Source: Arthrobacter sp. D5-1
GTDB lineage: Bacteria; Actinomycetota; Actinomycetes; Actinomycetales; Micrococcaceae
Length of the DNA: 64,000 nt
Direction of reading: 5' to 3'
Assembly: GCF_017357425.1 (NCBI RefSeq)
Contig: NZ_CP014571.1
Coordinates: 1,798,001-1,862,000 of the forward strand
The translations under genes and the position numbers were made by a program. Position 1 is the stretch's first letter. Every line of letters starts with the position of its first letter. The notes beneath the pieces are model-generated. The model was not told where the DNA came from. It did not search any database and saw nothing but the letters and a program-made list of their open reading frames with translations. This document shows, in pieces, positions 19,366-28,449 of the stretch.

Positions 19366-19719
19366 ATGGACGGATATTTTTATGCCATCCTGATCGTCGG
19401 ATTGGTGTCCACCATCATGTGCCTCGTGGCAGGCCTGATGAAGAAAGCCCCGAACGATCCCACCATCTTCTCCGTGCTCGCCGTTGAACTGGTCCTCCTG
19501 GTGTATCTGGTGGGTTCGATCGTTCGTGTGGCCATGGGTGAGCAGATTGCCGGTGAGGCCTGGGAATTCTGGGGGTACCTGGTCACGGCCCTGATGATCC
19601 CGTTGGGTGCTGTTTACTGGGCCATCCTTGAACGAACCCGCTGGAGCAACTTTGTCCTGGCCGCAGTGGGGGTCACCGTGCTCGTTATGGGTGCCCGCAT
19701 GAACCAGATCTGGTACTGA
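19366..19719 (+). CDS. Small integral membrane protein, unknown function
   Basis: 117 residues with four hydrophobic segments: YFYAILIVGLVSTIMCLVAG, PTIFSVLAVELVLLVYLVGSIV, WGYLVTALMIPLGAVYWAIL and NFVLAAVGVTVLVMGA. No catalytic or transport motif is recognised. It starts two bases after the truB stop, so it is almost certainly co-transcribed. A similar small membrane protein next to truB/ribF is common in Micrococcaceae, but I know no function. Confidence 0.8.
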   Translation: MDGYFYAILIVGLVSTIMCLVAGLMKKAPNDPTIFSVLAVELVLLVYLVGSIVRVAMGEQIAGEAWEFWGYLVTALMIPLGAVYWAILERTRWSNFVLAAVGVTVLVMGARMNQIWY

Positions 19720-19739
19720 CCTTGAAGGAAGAACACGAC

Positions 19740-20168
19740 GTGACTGGAACCGAGACCAACCCGGCAAACCCGCAGCAGAAGGACACCCGCAATACTGGTC
19801 CGGGCCGCCTGCTGATCGCGGTCTATGCGGTCTTCGCATTGTCGGCAACGGCGCGTGCGGGCTACCAGATCGCCACCAAGTTTGCCGAAGCTCCCTTGGC
19901 GCACATCCTTTCTGCCTTCGCCGCCGTTGTGTACATCGTGGCCACCATTTCGTTGGCCAAGCCCGGCCGCACCTGGTTCAAGGTTTCCCTTGCGGCGGTG
20001 CTGACGGAACTTGTGGGTGTGCTGGTGGTGGGGGCCATCAGCCTGTTCGATCCCGTCGCCTTCCCGCACGACACCGTCTGGTCGCTGTTCGGACGCGGTT
20101 ACGGATTCGTCCCCTTGGTCCTGCCGGTCCTCGGGCTCCTGTGGCTCAACAAACGCAGACCGTCCTGA
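19740..20168 (+). CDS. Small integral membrane protein, unknown function
   Basis: 142 residues: a hydrophilic N-terminal ~28 residues (TGTETNPANPQQKDTRNT), then four membrane helices (RLLIAVYAVFALSATARAG; AHILSAFAAVVYIVATISLA; VSLAAVLTELVGVLVVGAI; GFVPLVLPVLGLLWL) and a short basic tail NKRRPS. GTG 19740 is chosen over an upstream TTG because GAAGGAAG lies eight bases before it. Together with the preceding gene it forms a membrane-protein pair between truB and ribF; function is unknown. Confidence 0.8.
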   Translation: MTGTETNPANPQQKDTRNTGPGRLLIAVYAVFALSATARAGYQIATKFAEAPLAHILSAFAAVVYIVATISLAKPGRTWFKVSLAAVLTELVGVLVVGAISLFDPVAFPHDTVWSLFGRGYGFVPLVLPVLGLLWLNKRRPS

Positions 20169-20256
20169 GCCAGCTGCCCTGGCGGGTAACCTTAGAATGT
20201 TCCGGCGCCGGAAGGTTGCCGGGCGGAACGAATATCTGCAGTAAAAGGCGAGGTTG

Positions 20257-21240
20257 ATGGTCCACATCTGGAACGATCCCACTGAAGTCCCCAGGGACTT
20301 CGGAGCTACTGTCGTCACCATCGGAAACTTTGACGGTGTCCATCGCGGACACCAGCATGTCCTGGCGCAACTGACTGATACCGCCAAGCGGCACAACATC
20401 CCATCGGTAGCAGTGACCTTTGATCCCCACCCCGCCCAGGTCCACAGGCCGGATTCTGCCCCGGAATTGATCATGGGGCTCCAAGACAAGCTGGAAGCCC
20501 TGGCGGACACCGGCGTCGATGCCGTACTGGTCATGAAGTACACCCTGGACCTGGCGGCCATGACGCCGCTGGAGTTTGTGCGCGAGGTCCTCTTGGACGG
20601 GCTGCACGCCGCTCACCTGGTGGTGGGCCATGACCTCCGTTTCGGCGCGGGCAATGCCGGCGATGTCCTCACCATGCAGGAGCTGGGGGACCAGCTCGGT
20701 TTCAGTGTTCAGGTAGTTAATGAGTACGGCGCGGGAGGCTTCCCGGTCCACGATGACGGCGATACCGACCGCCGCTGTTCCTCCACCTGGGTGCGGGAAG
20801 CTTTGTCTGAGGGAGACGTCGTGACTGCCGCCGCGGTATTGGGCCGGCCCCACCGCATGCGCGGGGAAGTCGTCCATGGCGCCGCCCGTGGCCGTGACCT
20901 CGGATTCCCCACCGCCAACCTTTCCCACGATTCCACGGGCTATGTTCCTGCGGACGGAATTTATGCCGGCTGGTTGATCGACCAGTCCGGAACCCGGTGG
21001 CCCGCTGCGATTTCCGTGGGTTCCAACCCCACGTTCGATGGCGTCAGCCGTCAGGTGGAAGCCCATGTGATCGATCGTCCCGAGGAAAATGTGGAGGACT
21101 TCGACCTCTACGACCAAACCGTAGCCGTTGAATTCACCCAGCGCCTCCGGGGCATGGTGGCGTACCGGGGACCCGAGGCATTGGTTGAGCAAATGTGCCT
21201 GGATGTCGCCCAGGCGCACGAGCTCCTGGGCCAGAGCTAG
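20257..21240 (+). CDS. ribF: Bifunctional riboflavin kinase/FAD synthetase
   Basis: Converts riboflavin to FMN and FMN to FAD. The N-terminal nucleotidyltransferase domain has VTIGNFDGVHRGHQHVL (GxFDGVHxGH). The C-terminal kinase domain starts near residue 185 with RPHRMRGEVVHGAARGRDLGFPTANL (the FPTAN nucleotide-binding motif) and contains ISVGSNPTFDG and VEAHVID. The 327-residue length is standard. ATG 20257 is preceded by AAAAGGCGAGG. TAGAAT at about 20192 may be the -10 of a separate promoter. No FMN riboswitch is present. Confidence 0.96.
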   Translation: MVHIWNDPTEVPRDFGATVVTIGNFDGVHRGHQHVLAQLTDTAKRHNIPSVAVTFDPHPAQVHRPDSAPELIMGLQDKLEALADTGVDAVLVMKYTLDLAAMTPLEFVREVLLDGLHAAHLVVGHDLRFGAGNAGDVLTMQELGDQLGFSVQVVNEYGAGGFPVHDDGDTDRRCSSTWVREALSEGDVVTAAAVLGRPHRMRGEVVHGAARGRDLGFPTANLSHDSTGYVPADGIYAGWLIDQSGTRWPAAISVGSNPTFDGVSRQVEAHVIDRPEENVEDFDLYDQTVAVEFTQRLRGMVAYRGPEALVEQMCLDVAQAHELLGQS

Positions 21241-21247
21241 GCGCATT

Positions 21248-21277
21248 TCGACAACACTGCCGGCCTGCCGGTAAACT
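21248..21277 (+). promoter_or_regulatory. Promoter of rpsO
   Basis: TCGACA and TAAACT are separated by 18 bases. The predicted start is near 21284, leaving a leader of about 115 nt in which S15 autoregulation is possible. The spacing and -10 are good; not tested. Confidence 0.5.
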
Positions 21278-21399
21278 GATGAGTGGATCCGGCTGCAGTC
21301 CGTGGCGGCTGGACCTGTTTTTGTGTGCGGTGACGCACCAAAGGCAACCCGTCAGCGAGGCGCTGGACCGGGAGGCACGGCACAACTCTAGGAGTTCAC

Positions 21400-21669
21400 G
21401 TGGCACTTGAAGCCGCTGTAAAGCAGTCCATCATCAAGGAATACGCAACCTCTGAAGGCGACACCGGTTCGCCCGAGGTACAGGTTGCAGTCCTGACCCA
21501 GCGGATCAAGGATCTGACTGAGCACATGAAGGAGCACAAGCACGACTTCCACACCCAGCGCGGTCTGCTGGCCATGGTTGGTCGTCGCAAGCGCATGCTT
21601 TCCTACCTGAAGAACACCGACATCGCCCGCTACCGTGCGCTCATCGAGCGCCTCGGCCTGCGTCGCTAG
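21400..21669 (+). CDS. rpsO: 30S ribosomal protein S15
   Basis: S15 (uS15), a primary 16S rRNA-binding protein. The 89-residue sequence is highly typical: [54 protein letters not shown] 21400 follows TAGGAG. It sits upstream of pnp as in most bacteria, but a strong terminator hairpin separates the two here. Confidence 0.98.
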   Translation: MALEAAVKQSIIKEYATSEGDTGSPEVQVAVLTQRIKDLTEHMKEHKHDFHTQRGLLAMVGRRKRMLSYLKNTDIARYRALIERLGLRR

Positions 21670-21681
21670 TCTGACTTTAGG

Positions 21682-21717
21682 GACGGCCCGGTCCCTCGTG
21701 GAACGGGCCGTCTTCTT
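21682..21717 (+). terminator. Intrinsic terminator between rpsO and pnp
   Basis: GACGGCCCG and CGGGCCGTC form a 9-bp stem, extended by a further TCC/GGA pairing, followed by TTCTTC. It lies 12 bases after the rpsO stop. Confidence 0.75.
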
Positions 21718-21907
21718 CACCAACAACTAAAAACAGGAATCAACCGCATCGCGCATTCGCGGTCCTCGGTAGTGATTCCCGGGAACAATCGGTGACGATT
21801 GCCCCGTGGATCTCGATCGATGACCGGGTGTCGTACAGGCCAGGAATAAAGAAGAGGCCTGGGTTGATGCGGCGGACTTCCGCTAACAGAAACGGAGGTG
21901 ACTCTCT
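21718..21907 (+). other. pnp leader region with inverted repeats
   Basis: 190 bases between the rpsO terminator and pnp. CAGGCC near 21836 pairs with GGCCTG near 21857 around an A-rich loop, and a smaller GCGG...CCGC element follows. GGAGG lies about nine bases before the pnp ATG. No clear promoter was recognised, though pnp needs one if the preceding terminator works. Confidence 0.45.
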
Positions 21908-24160
21908 ATGGAGGGTCCCGAAATCCAGTTCTCCGAAGCCATTATCGACAACGGTCGTTTCGGCAAGCGAGTCATTCGCTTCGAAACCGGCCGCCTTGCC
22001 AAGCAGGCAGCCGGCGCTTCGATGGTCTACATCGACGAAGACACCGCCTTGCTGTCCGCAACCACCGCAGGCAAGCAGCCGCGCGAAGGTTTCGACTTCT
22101 TCCCGCTGACGGTTGACGTTGAAGAGCGCATGTATGCTGCCGGCCGTATCCCGGGCTCGTTCTTCCGTCGCGAAGGCCGCCCGTCCACCGAAGCCATCCT
22201 GGCCTGCCGCCTCATGGACCGTCCGCTGCGCCCGGCCTTCGTCAAGGGCCTGCGCAACGAAGTCCAGATCGTGGTCACCGTCCTGGCGATCAACCCCGAT
22301 GAGCTCTACGACGTCGTCGCCATCAACGCATCTTCGATGTCCACGCAGCTGTCCGGCCTCCCGTTCTCCGGGCCGATCGGTGGCGTCCGCGTCGCCCTCA
22401 TCGCTGACGAACAGGGTTCGCAGTGGGTTGCTTTCCCCAAGCACTCCCAGCTTGAGAACGCTGTGTTCAACATGGTTGTAGCCGGCCGCATCACGGGTGA
22501 CGACGTCGCCATCATGATGGTTGAAGCCGAAGCCACGGACAACTCCTGGAACCTCATCAAGGAACAGGGCGCCACAGCCCCCACCGAAGAGGTTGTCTCC
22601 GAGGGCCTCGAGGCTGCAAAGCCGTTCATCAAGGCACTCTGTGAAGCACAGGCGGACCTGGCTGCACGCGCGGCCAAGCCCACCGTCGAGTTCCCCGTGT
22701 TCCTGGACTACCAGGACGATGTTTACGCCGCTGTTGAGGCCGCTGCTGCCGACAAGCTGGCTGCCGTCTTCCAGATCGCTGACAAGCAGGACCGCGACAC
22801 CGCCTCTGACGAACTCAAGGACGAAGTCCTGGGTGCGCTTGCCGGTAACTTCGAAGGCCGCGAGAAGGAACTGTCCGCAGCTTTCCGCTCGGTCACCAAG
22901 CAGGTTGTGCGCCAGCGCATCCTCAAGGACCAGATCCGCATCGACGGCCGTGGCCTGACGGACATCCGCCAGCTCACCGCCGAGGTAGAGGTTCTGCCCC
23001 GCGTCCACGGTTCGGCCATCTTCGAGCGCGGCGAGACCCAGATCATGGGTGTCACCACACTGAACATGCTCAAGATGGAGCAGCAGATCGACTCGTTGTC
23101 GCCGGTAACGCGCAAGCGCTACATGCACAACTACAACTTCCCGCCGTACTCCACCGGTGAGACCGGCCGCGTCGGTTCCCCGAAGCGCCGCGAAATCGGC
23201 CACGGTGCTCTTGCAGAGCGCGCCCTGGTTCCGGTTCTGCCGACGCGTGAAGAGTTCCCCTACGCCATCCGCCAGGTATCCGAGGCCCTCAGCTCCAACG
23301 GCTCGACGTCCATGGGCTCTGTCTGCGCTTCGACGCTTTCCATGCTCAACGCCGGTGTGCCGTTGAAGGCAGCAGTTGCCGGTATCGCCATGGGCCTGGT
23401 TTCCGACCAGGTTGACGGCCAGACCCGCTATGCAGCGCTGACCGACATCCTCGGCGCCGAAGACGCTTTCGGCGACATGGACTTCAAGGTTGCCGGTACG
23501 TCCGAGTTCGTCACGGCCATCCAGCTGGACACCAAGCTCGACGGCATCCCCGCTTCCGTGCTGGCAGCAGCACTGAAGCAGGCCCGCGAAGCCCGCCTCC
23601 ACATCCTCGAGGTCATCAACGCAGCGATCGACACCCCGGATGAGCTCTCCGAGTTCGCTCCGCGCGTCATCGCCGTCAAGATCCCCGTGGACAAGATCGG
23701 CGAGGTCATTGGCCCCAAGGGCAAGATGATCAACCAGATCCAGGAAGACACGGGCGCGGACATCTCCATCGAGGATGACGGCACGGTCTACATCGGCGCT
23801 ACCAACGGTCCGTCTGCCGATGCAGCACGTTCCGCCATCAACGCCATCGCCAACCCGCAGGTCCCGGAAATCGGTGAGCGCTACTTGGGCACGGTCGTCA
23901 AGACCACCACCTTCGGCGCCTTCGTTTCCTTGACCCCGGGCAAGGACGGCCTGCTGCACATCTCCGAGCTCCGCAAGCTGGCCAACGGCAAGCGCGTGGA
24001 CAACGTTGATGACGTAGTCTCCGTGGGCCAGAAGGTCCAGGTCGAGATCACCAAGATCGATGACCGCGGCAAGCTTTCCCTCTCCCCGGTTGTTGCCGAG
24101 GAAGACGGCGCAGCTGCCGAGGACGCTCCGGCTGAGGCCGCTGAAGAGTCCGCAGAGTAG
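21908..24160 (+). CDS. pnp: Polyribonucleotide nucleotidyltransferase (PNPase/GpsI)
   Basis: Phosphorolytic 3'-5' exoribonuclease. The 750-residue protein has two RNase PH domains (first: [19 protein letters not shown] and [12 protein letters not shown]; second: [37 protein letters not shown]). It ends with a KH domain ([25 protein letters not shown]) and an S1 domain ([28 protein letters not shown]). An Ala/Glu-rich acidic tail ends the protein. It may also act in ppGpp/poly(A) metabolism as reported for actinobacterial homologues. Confidence 0.98.
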   Translation: MEGPEIQFSEAIIDNGRFGKRVIRFETGRLAKQAAGASMVYIDEDTALLSATTAGKQPREGFDFFPLTVDVEERMYAAGRIPGSFFRREGRPSTEAILACRLMDRPLRPAFVKGLRNEVQIVVTVLAINPDELYDVVAINASSMSTQLSGLPFSGPIGGVRVALIADEQGSQWVAFPKHSQLENAVFNMVVAGRITGDDVAIMMVEAEATDNSWNLIKEQGATAPTEEVVSEGLEAAKPFIKALCEAQADLAARAAKPTVEFPVFLDYQDDVYAAVEAAAADKLAAVFQIADKQDRDTASDELKDEVLGALAGNFEGREKELSAAFRSVTKQVVRQRILKDQIRIDGRGLTDIRQLTAEVEVLPRVHGSAIFERGETQIMGVTTLNMLKMEQQIDSLSPVTRKRYMHNYNFPPYSTGETGRVGSPKRREIGHGALAERALVPVLPTREEFPYAIRQVSEALSSNGSTSMGSVCASTLSMLNAGVPLKAAVAGIAMGLVSDQVDGQTRYAALTDILGAEDAFGDMDFKVAGTSEFVTAIQLDTKLDGIPASVLAAALKQAREARLHILEVINAAIDTPDELSEFAPRVIAVKIPVDKIGEVIGPKGKMINQIQEDTGADISIEDDGTVYIGATNGPSADAARSAINAIANPQVPEIGERYLGTVVKTTTFGAFVSLTPGKDGLLHISELRKLANGKRVDNVDDVVSVGQKVQVEITKIDDRGKLSLSPVVAEEDGAAAEDAPAEAAEESAE

Positions 24161-24182
24161 TCTGTAAGCAGTACACCCGGCG

Positions 24183-24219
24183 GGGCCGGTGGGCTTGTAA
24201 AAGCTCCACCGGCCCTTCC
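24183..24219 (+). terminator. Hairpin terminator after pnp
   Basis: GGGCCGGTGG pairs with CCACCGGCCC (10 bp, extended by GCTT/AAGC), followed by TTCC. It lies before the M16 peptidase gene, whose start is about 35 bases further on. Confidence 0.6.
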
Positions 24220-24249
24220 GGCCTTAACCCGAAAACCTGAAAGGCCTTG

Positions 24250-25593
24250 ATGACTGTCGTACCCCTGCCGCTGGAGCAGACTCTTCCCGGCGGCGAATTG
24301 ATCCATGGTGCCGAGGGCGGTTCCGTCGTACGGCGCTCGGTCCTTCCCGGCGGCGTGCGCGTCCTGACCGAGGCAATGCCCGGCCAGCGTTCGGCCACCA
24401 TAGGGTTCTGGGTGGCAGTGGGTTCGCGCGATGAAGCGGACGGCCAGCACGGTTCCACGCACTTCCTTGAGCATTTGCTGTTCAAAGGCACCAAGCGCCG
24501 CACCGCTTTGGAGATCGCGTCGGCTTTTGACGAGGTGGGCGGCGAATCAAACGCTGCCACCGCGAAGGAAAGCACCTGTTACTTTGCCAGGGTCCTGGAC
24601 ACAGACCTGCCCATGGCCATCGATGTCATTGCCGACATGATCACCGGCGCCGTCCTGGATCCTGCTGAACTGGAGCAGGAGCGCGATGTCATCCTTGAGG
24701 AAATCGCCATGGACAGCGATGACCCGACGGATGTGGCCCACGAGAAATTCGTGGAGGCCGTCCTCGGCAACCACCCCCTGGCCCGTCCCATTGGTGGAAC
24801 CCCTGACGCCATCAAGGCTGTGGCAAGGGACGCGGTCTGGGAACACTACCAGCGCTATTACCGCCCGGAGGAACTGGTCATCACCGCTGCCGGCGGCTTG
24901 GACCACGACGTCGTCTGTGACCTTGTCCTCGATGCCCTGACGGCCGCGGGCTGGAAGCTCGACACCCAGGCAGCCCCGGTCAACCGCCGCGGTACCGATC
25001 GCGCCGTCATCAGCGGAACGTCCGGCCTCCATGTGGTCAAGCGCCCCGTGGAGCAAGCCAACATCATCATGGGCTGCCCCACGATCGTGGCAACCGATGA
25101 CCGACGATTCGTTATGAGCGTGCTCAACGCTGTCCTGGGTGGCGGCATGTCCTCCAGGCTGTTCCAGGAAATCCGCGAGAAGAGGGGCCTGGTCTACTCC
25201 ACGTACTCCTTCACCGCGGCTTACGCTGACGCCGGTTATTTCGGAATGTACGCAGGCTGCACGCCGTCCAAGGTCCGCCAGGTACTGGACCTCCTGGGCG
25301 TCGAGCTGGAGAAGCTTGCCAAGGAGGGCATCACAGAAGAAGAACTCCGTAAAGCCGTAGGCCAACTCAGTGGGGGAATCGTCCTGGCCCTGGAAGATAC
25401 GGGATCACGGATGTCCCGGCTGGGCCGGGCAGAGTTGGTTTCCGGAGAATTCCAGGACATCGACGAAACCCTTGCCCGGATCCAGGCCGTCACGGTGGAA
25501 GAAGTGCAGGACCTGGCCCGCGAACTCGCAGCTGCACCGCGAACCATTACCGTGGTGGGTCCTTTCGAGGAAACCGAGACTTTCGGACTCTAG
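24250..25593 (+). CDS. M16-family zinc metallopeptidase (insulinase/PqqL-like)
   Basis: 447 residues. The inverted zinc motif HxxEH is in GSTHFLEHLLFKGTKRR, with the downstream glutamate in LEQERDVILEEIAM. The inactive-type C-terminal half contains GGGMSSRLFQEIREKRGLVYS, the conserved R-Y substrate-binding region. The single-copy ~450-residue form works as a dimer in other bacteria. The gene follows pnp, an arrangement seen in many Gram-positives. Start ATG 24250 is preferred over the TTG three bases earlier; AAGG lies a few bases upstream. Confidence 0.93.
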   Translation: MTVVPLPLEQTLPGGELIHGAEGGSVVRRSVLPGGVRVLTEAMPGQRSATIGFWVAVGSRDEADGQHGSTHFLEHLLFKGTKRRTALEIASAFDEVGGESNAATAKESTCYFARVLDTDLPMAIDVIADMITGAVLDPAELEQERDVILEEIAMDSDDPTDVAHEKFVEAVLGNHPLARPIGGTPDAIKAVARDAVWEHYQRYYRPEELVITAAGGLDHDVVCDLVLDALTAAGWKLDTQAAPVNRRGTDRAVISGTSGLHVVKRPVEQANIIMGCPTIVATDDRRFVMSVLNAVLGGGMSSRLFQEIREKRGLVYSTYSFTAAYADAGYFGMYAGCTPSKVRQVLDLLGVELEKLAKEGITEEELRKAVGQLSGGIVLALEDTGSRMSRLGRAELVSGEFQDIDETLARIQAVTVEEVQDLARELAAAPRTITVVGPFEETETFGL

Positions 25594-25617
25594 GCCTCTG
25601 GACGCACGCACTGTCAA

Positions 25618-25654
25618 CAGGGCAGCATGATCACACGGTGATGATGCTGCCCTG
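25618..25654 (+). terminator. Hairpin downstream of the M16 peptidase gene
   Basis: CAGGGCAGCAT pairs with ATGCTGCCCTG (11 bp) around a 15-nt loop that can itself pair (TCA/TGA). No T-run follows, so function as an intrinsic terminator is uncertain. Confidence 0.55.
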
Positions 25655-25671
25655 ACGACTTTGGAGACATG

Positions 25672-26133
25672 ATGGATCTGCCCTCGAGCGGCCAGGCCGC
25701 GGAGCTGTTGCAGGACTTCATCGGTCACTGGCGGGGCATCACGGAGATTGCCGCGTCGCCGTGGGGGAGTGCCCGGACGGCTGAAGCGGAAGTGGTTTTC
25801 ACCAAGGCCGCCGGCGGGTATGCCGTCGTCCAGAGCTACCGGCACCGCGAGGCGGACGGCACGCACTTCGAAGGGCATGGCATGTTCACTGTGGACCGGG
25901 ATCACGGGGACACTCTTTGGTACTACGTAGACAGCCTGGGGAGGTCGCCGGCCAGCCCGGTCAGGGGAGCGTGGAATGCAGGCACCCTGACATTGGATAG
26001 GAGGACTGCCGACGGCGTTGCCCGGCACACCTTCCGCGTCGAGGACGGGGTCCTGGTGCACACGGCCGATCTACGGCTGGAAGGAACACCGGACTACAGT
26101 CCGTTGCTGAGGAGCTTCTTCCGTAAGGCCTGA
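25672..26133 (+). CDS. DUF1579-like protein
   Basis: 153 residues with an alternating beta-strand pattern and few charged catalytic candidates. LLQDFIGHWRGITEI near the start, VVQSYRHREADGTHFEGHGMFTVD and FRVEDGVLVHTADLRLEGT match a lipocalin-like (THAP4/DUF1579-type) barrel. The biochemical role of the family is unknown. ATG 25672 is five bases from GGAG; the ATG just before it is too close to the ribosome site. It is convergent with moaD, three bases apart. Confidence 0.7.
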   Translation: MDLPSSGQAAELLQDFIGHWRGITEIAASPWGSARTAEAEVVFTKAAGGYAVVQSYRHREADGTHFEGHGMFTVDRDHGDTLWYYVDSLGRSPASPVRGAWNAGTLTLDRRTADGVARHTFRVEDGVLVHTADLRLEGTPDYSPLLRSFFRKA

Positions 26134-26136
26134 GCC

Positions 26137-26403
26137 TCAGCCTCCGGCGAACGGCGGCAGGACATCGATGACGTCCTGGGCTCCCAGCGGCGCTGAACGG
26201 TCCCGCACAGCTACCTCGTTGCGCAGGAAACTGCTCCGTGCCACGATCCGGTCCAGCGTCGGGGTGCCTTCGGGAGGCAGCGGACGTTCGACGGCGAGTG
26301 CGGCTTCCAGCAACGCTTCCAGGCTGGTGCCTTCCGGGAGGACGTGACGTTCTTCTTCGACACCGGCCGCCGCGCGTGCGGCAGCGAAGTAGCGGACAAG
26401 CAA
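26137..26403 (-). CDS. moaD: MoaD family sulfur-carrier protein
   Basis: The 88-residue ubiquitin-fold small subunit of molybdopterin synthase. MLVRYFAAARAAAGVEEE opens it, and it ends in the diagnostic Gly-Gly (PPFAGG) that is thiocarboxylated to carry sulfur to precursor Z. The start is a rare TTG at 26403, supported by GGAGG eight bases upstream and by the family's start. It follows moaA by four bases. No MoeB-type activating enzyme is in the window, so activation must come from elsewhere. Confidence 0.9.
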   Translation of the reverse strand: MLVRYFAAARAAAGVEEERHVLPEGTSLEALLEAALAVERPLPPEGTPTLDRIVARSSFLRNEVAVRDRSAPLGAQDVIDVLPPFAGG

Positions 26404-26407
26404 GGTT

Positions 26408-27547
26408 TCAGCCTCCGATTGCGCTCATGCTGCGGTCCGGCTGGACAAAGTCCGCTGCGCCGAGACCTGTGTGGTCCATGCCGTGGGCTTTAGGTTTGAC
26501 CCACATGGCGTCTTGCCACCGCGATGCCAGTTCGTGATCCGTGGCCCCGCCGCGAAGCAGGCCCAGGAGGTCGAATTCTTCGTGGGAGAAGAGGCAACTC
26601 ATGATCTTGCCCTCGGCCGTGATGCGGGTTCGGCGGCAGTCGGCGCAGAACGGTTCGGTGACCGAGGCGATAATGCCGACTGTACCGAGGACTGGGCCCG
26701 CAGCTTCACCGGAAGCCGTGTCCCGGCGTCGTACTTCAAATCGTTCGGCCGGGGCGCCGTCCCGTTCGCGGGGGTCGTGCGCCAGCACAAAGTCGCGGGA
26801 GAGCAATTCCCGGATCTCGGCGGCAGTGATCATGTTGCGACGGGTCCACCCGTGATCGGCGTCCAGCGGCATTTGTTCGATGAAGCGAAGCTCGTAGCCG
26901 CGGCCCAAGGCCCAGGCGAGCAAGTCCGGCGATTCGGCGTCGTTGATCCCGCGCATCAGCACGGCATTCAACTTGACCGGCCCAAGGCCGGCCGCCCAAG
27001 CGGCATCAACGCCGGCCAGGACGCGATCCAGGAACGGCCGGCGCGTGAGTTTGGTAAAGGTTTCCTCGTGCAGGGAATCGAGCGAGACATTGATGCGGGT
27101 GAGGCCCGCAGCCTTCAGCGCCGCCGCCTTTTTGTCCAGGCCAACACCGTTGGTGGTCATGGAGATCGGGAGGTCCGGGTGGTCGCTGCGGATGCCGGAA
27201 ATGATGTCCACCAGGTCGGCGCGGACCAAGGGTTCGCCGCCGGTGAGGCGCAGTTCCCGCACGCCCAAGGCGTTGACCCCGATCCGGACGATCCGGACAA
27301 TTTCGTCCCTGGTCATCACGGCTTGTTTCGAGAGCCATTCCAACCCCTCGGCCGGCATGCAGTATGTACAGCGCAGGTTGCATTTGTCCGTCAGGGACAG
27401 CCGCATGTCCGTAGCCCGCCGGCCATAGCGGTCCCACAGGCCCGCAGGCGTTCCTGCCGGGCGCGGCGGCGGTACCGCGATGCCACTTTCCTTGCTGCCC
27501 GCGGGGCCACCCGGAGGGGGCACCGGCATTCCCAGCTGAACACTCAT
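26408..27547 (-). CDS. moaA: GTP 3',8-cyclase (Moco biosynthesis)
   Basis: Radical-SAM enzyme performing the first step of molybdenum cofactor synthesis. The cluster motif is DKCNLRCTYCMP (CxxxCxxC), with TTNGVGL and the C-terminal second cluster ligands (EPFCADCRRTRITAEGKIMSCLF). The C-terminus ends Ala-Ile-Gly-Gly, the GG motif needed in MoaA. A Pro-rich ~35-residue N-terminal extension precedes the barrel. The ATG at 27547 sits six bases after TAGCCT on the minus strand, predicting leaderless transcription of moaA-moaD. Confidence 0.97.
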   Translation of the reverse strand: MSVQLGMPVPPPGGPAGSKESGIAVPPPRPAGTPAGLWDRYGRRATDMRLSLTDKCNLRCTYCMPAEGLEWLSKQAVMTRDEIVRIVRIGVNALGVRELRLTGGEPLVRADLVDIISGIRSDHPDLPISMTTNGVGLDKKAAALKAAGLTRINVSLDSLHEETFTKLTRRPFLDRVLAGVDAAWAAGLGPVKLNAVLMRGINDAESPDLLAWALGRGYELRFIEQMPLDADHGWTRRNMITAAEIRELLSRDFVLAHDPRERDGAPAERFEVRRRDTASGEAAGPVLGTVGIIASVTEPFCADCRRTRITAEGKIMSCLFSHEEFDLLGLLRGGATDHELASRWQDAMWVKPKAHGMDHTGLGAADFVQPDRSMSAIGG

Positions 27548-27559
27548 AAATTCAGGCTA
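27548..27559 (-). promoter_or_regulatory. -10 box TAGCCT for leaderless moaA-moaD mRNA
   Basis: On the minus strand TAGCCT is followed by GAATTT and the ATG at 27547. Confidence 0.6.
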
Positions 27560-27669
27560 CGCCACCGTGGCAGGATCAGTGACACCGATTACAGTCATAC
27601 AGTTCTTACGGATTGCATACGCTTGCGCCGCGGATGCCTGAATCACGTGCCGGGGACCGCCGGCAAACC

Positions 27670-27681
27670 TATGCTGAAAGC
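27670..27681 (+). promoter_or_regulatory. -10 box TATGCT for the leaderless response-regulator mRNA
   Basis: TATGCT, six bases (GAAAGC), then GTG 27682. This sets the start of the response regulator downstream of the longest open frame. Confidence 0.6.
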
Positions 27682-28449
27682 GTGACCACACCTACGGCAT
27701 CATCAGCGGAACCAGGGAATCGCCGCATCCTCCTGGTGGAAGACGAACAGACCATCGCCGATGTGGTCCGCGACTACCTGCTGCAAGCGGGCTTTCAGGT
27801 AGACATGGCGGGTGACGGATTTACCGCCCTTCAGGTGGCAGCGGACCGCAAACCCGACCTGGTGATCCTGGACCGCATGCTGCCTGGTTTGGACGGCGTG
27901 GAGGTGTGCCGCCGGCTCCGCCAGACCATGAGTGTACCGGTGATCATGGTTACGGCTTTGGGCACCGAAGATGACCGGATCCTCGGCCTGGAGATGGGCG
28001 CTGACGATTACGTGACCAAGCCCTTCTCACCGCGCGAGCTGGTGCTCCGGGTGAAATCGGTGCTCAGGCGAAGCATCAAGGAGTTCACGCCGGAACCACC
28101 AGTGGAAGCCGCGGGTCTCGAACTCGATCCTGCGTCCCGGACAGTAACGCATCACGGAGTTCCGTTGGCCTTGACGGTGCGCGAATTCGATCTCCTGGCT
28201 TTCATGATGCGGCGGCCACGCCAGGTTTTCAGCCGCGAGGAACTCATCAAGGCCGTCTGGGGCTGGGACTTCGGCGATCTCTCAACAGTCACAGTGCACG
28301 TGCGTCGCCTGCGGGAAAAGATTGAAGCCAACCCCACCAAGCCTGAGTTGCTCAAGACGGTCTGGGGTGTGGGGTACCGCTTCGATTCCGCCTCCGGCAA
28401 CGCGCCGGAGCACTCCGGCGGCGGGGAGCGTGGCCATGGAGGGCAGTGA
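27682..28449 (+). CDS. OmpR/PhoB-family response regulator
   Basis: 255 residues. The receiver domain (about 18-130) has the acidic pair in LLVEDEQ, the phospho-acceptor Asp in LVILDRMLPGLDG, and the conserved Thr/Lys in MVTALG and YVTKPFSPREL. The C-terminal winged helix has LTVREFDLLAFMMRRPRQVFSREELIKAVWGW and the VHVRRLREKIE recognition region. It overlaps the histidine kinase gene by 14 bases and heads a kinase/oxidoreductase unit. I infer that it controls the Moco-dependent enzyme or cofactor genes here; nothing in the sequence proves it. Confidence 0.93.
   Translation: MTTPTASSAEPGNRRILLVEDEQTIADVVRDYLLQAGFQVDMAGDGFTALQVAADRKPDLVILDRMLPGLDGVEVCRRLRQTMSVPVIMVTALGTEDDRILGLEMGADDYVTKPFSPRELVLRVKSVLRRSIKEFTPEPPVEAAGLELDPASRTVTHHGVPLALTVREFDLLAFMMRRPRQVFSREELIKAVWGWDFGDLSTVTVHVRRLREKIEANPTKPELLKTVWGVGYRFDSASGNAPEHSGGGERGHGGQ

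Noticed and set aside
20169..20256. FMN riboswitch before ribF
   Set aside because: The conserved FMN aptamer sequence blocks are not present, and the leader is too short.
21740..23959. 739-codon frame antisense to pnp
   Set aside because: Same GC-bias artefact; PNPase motifs lie on the plus strand.
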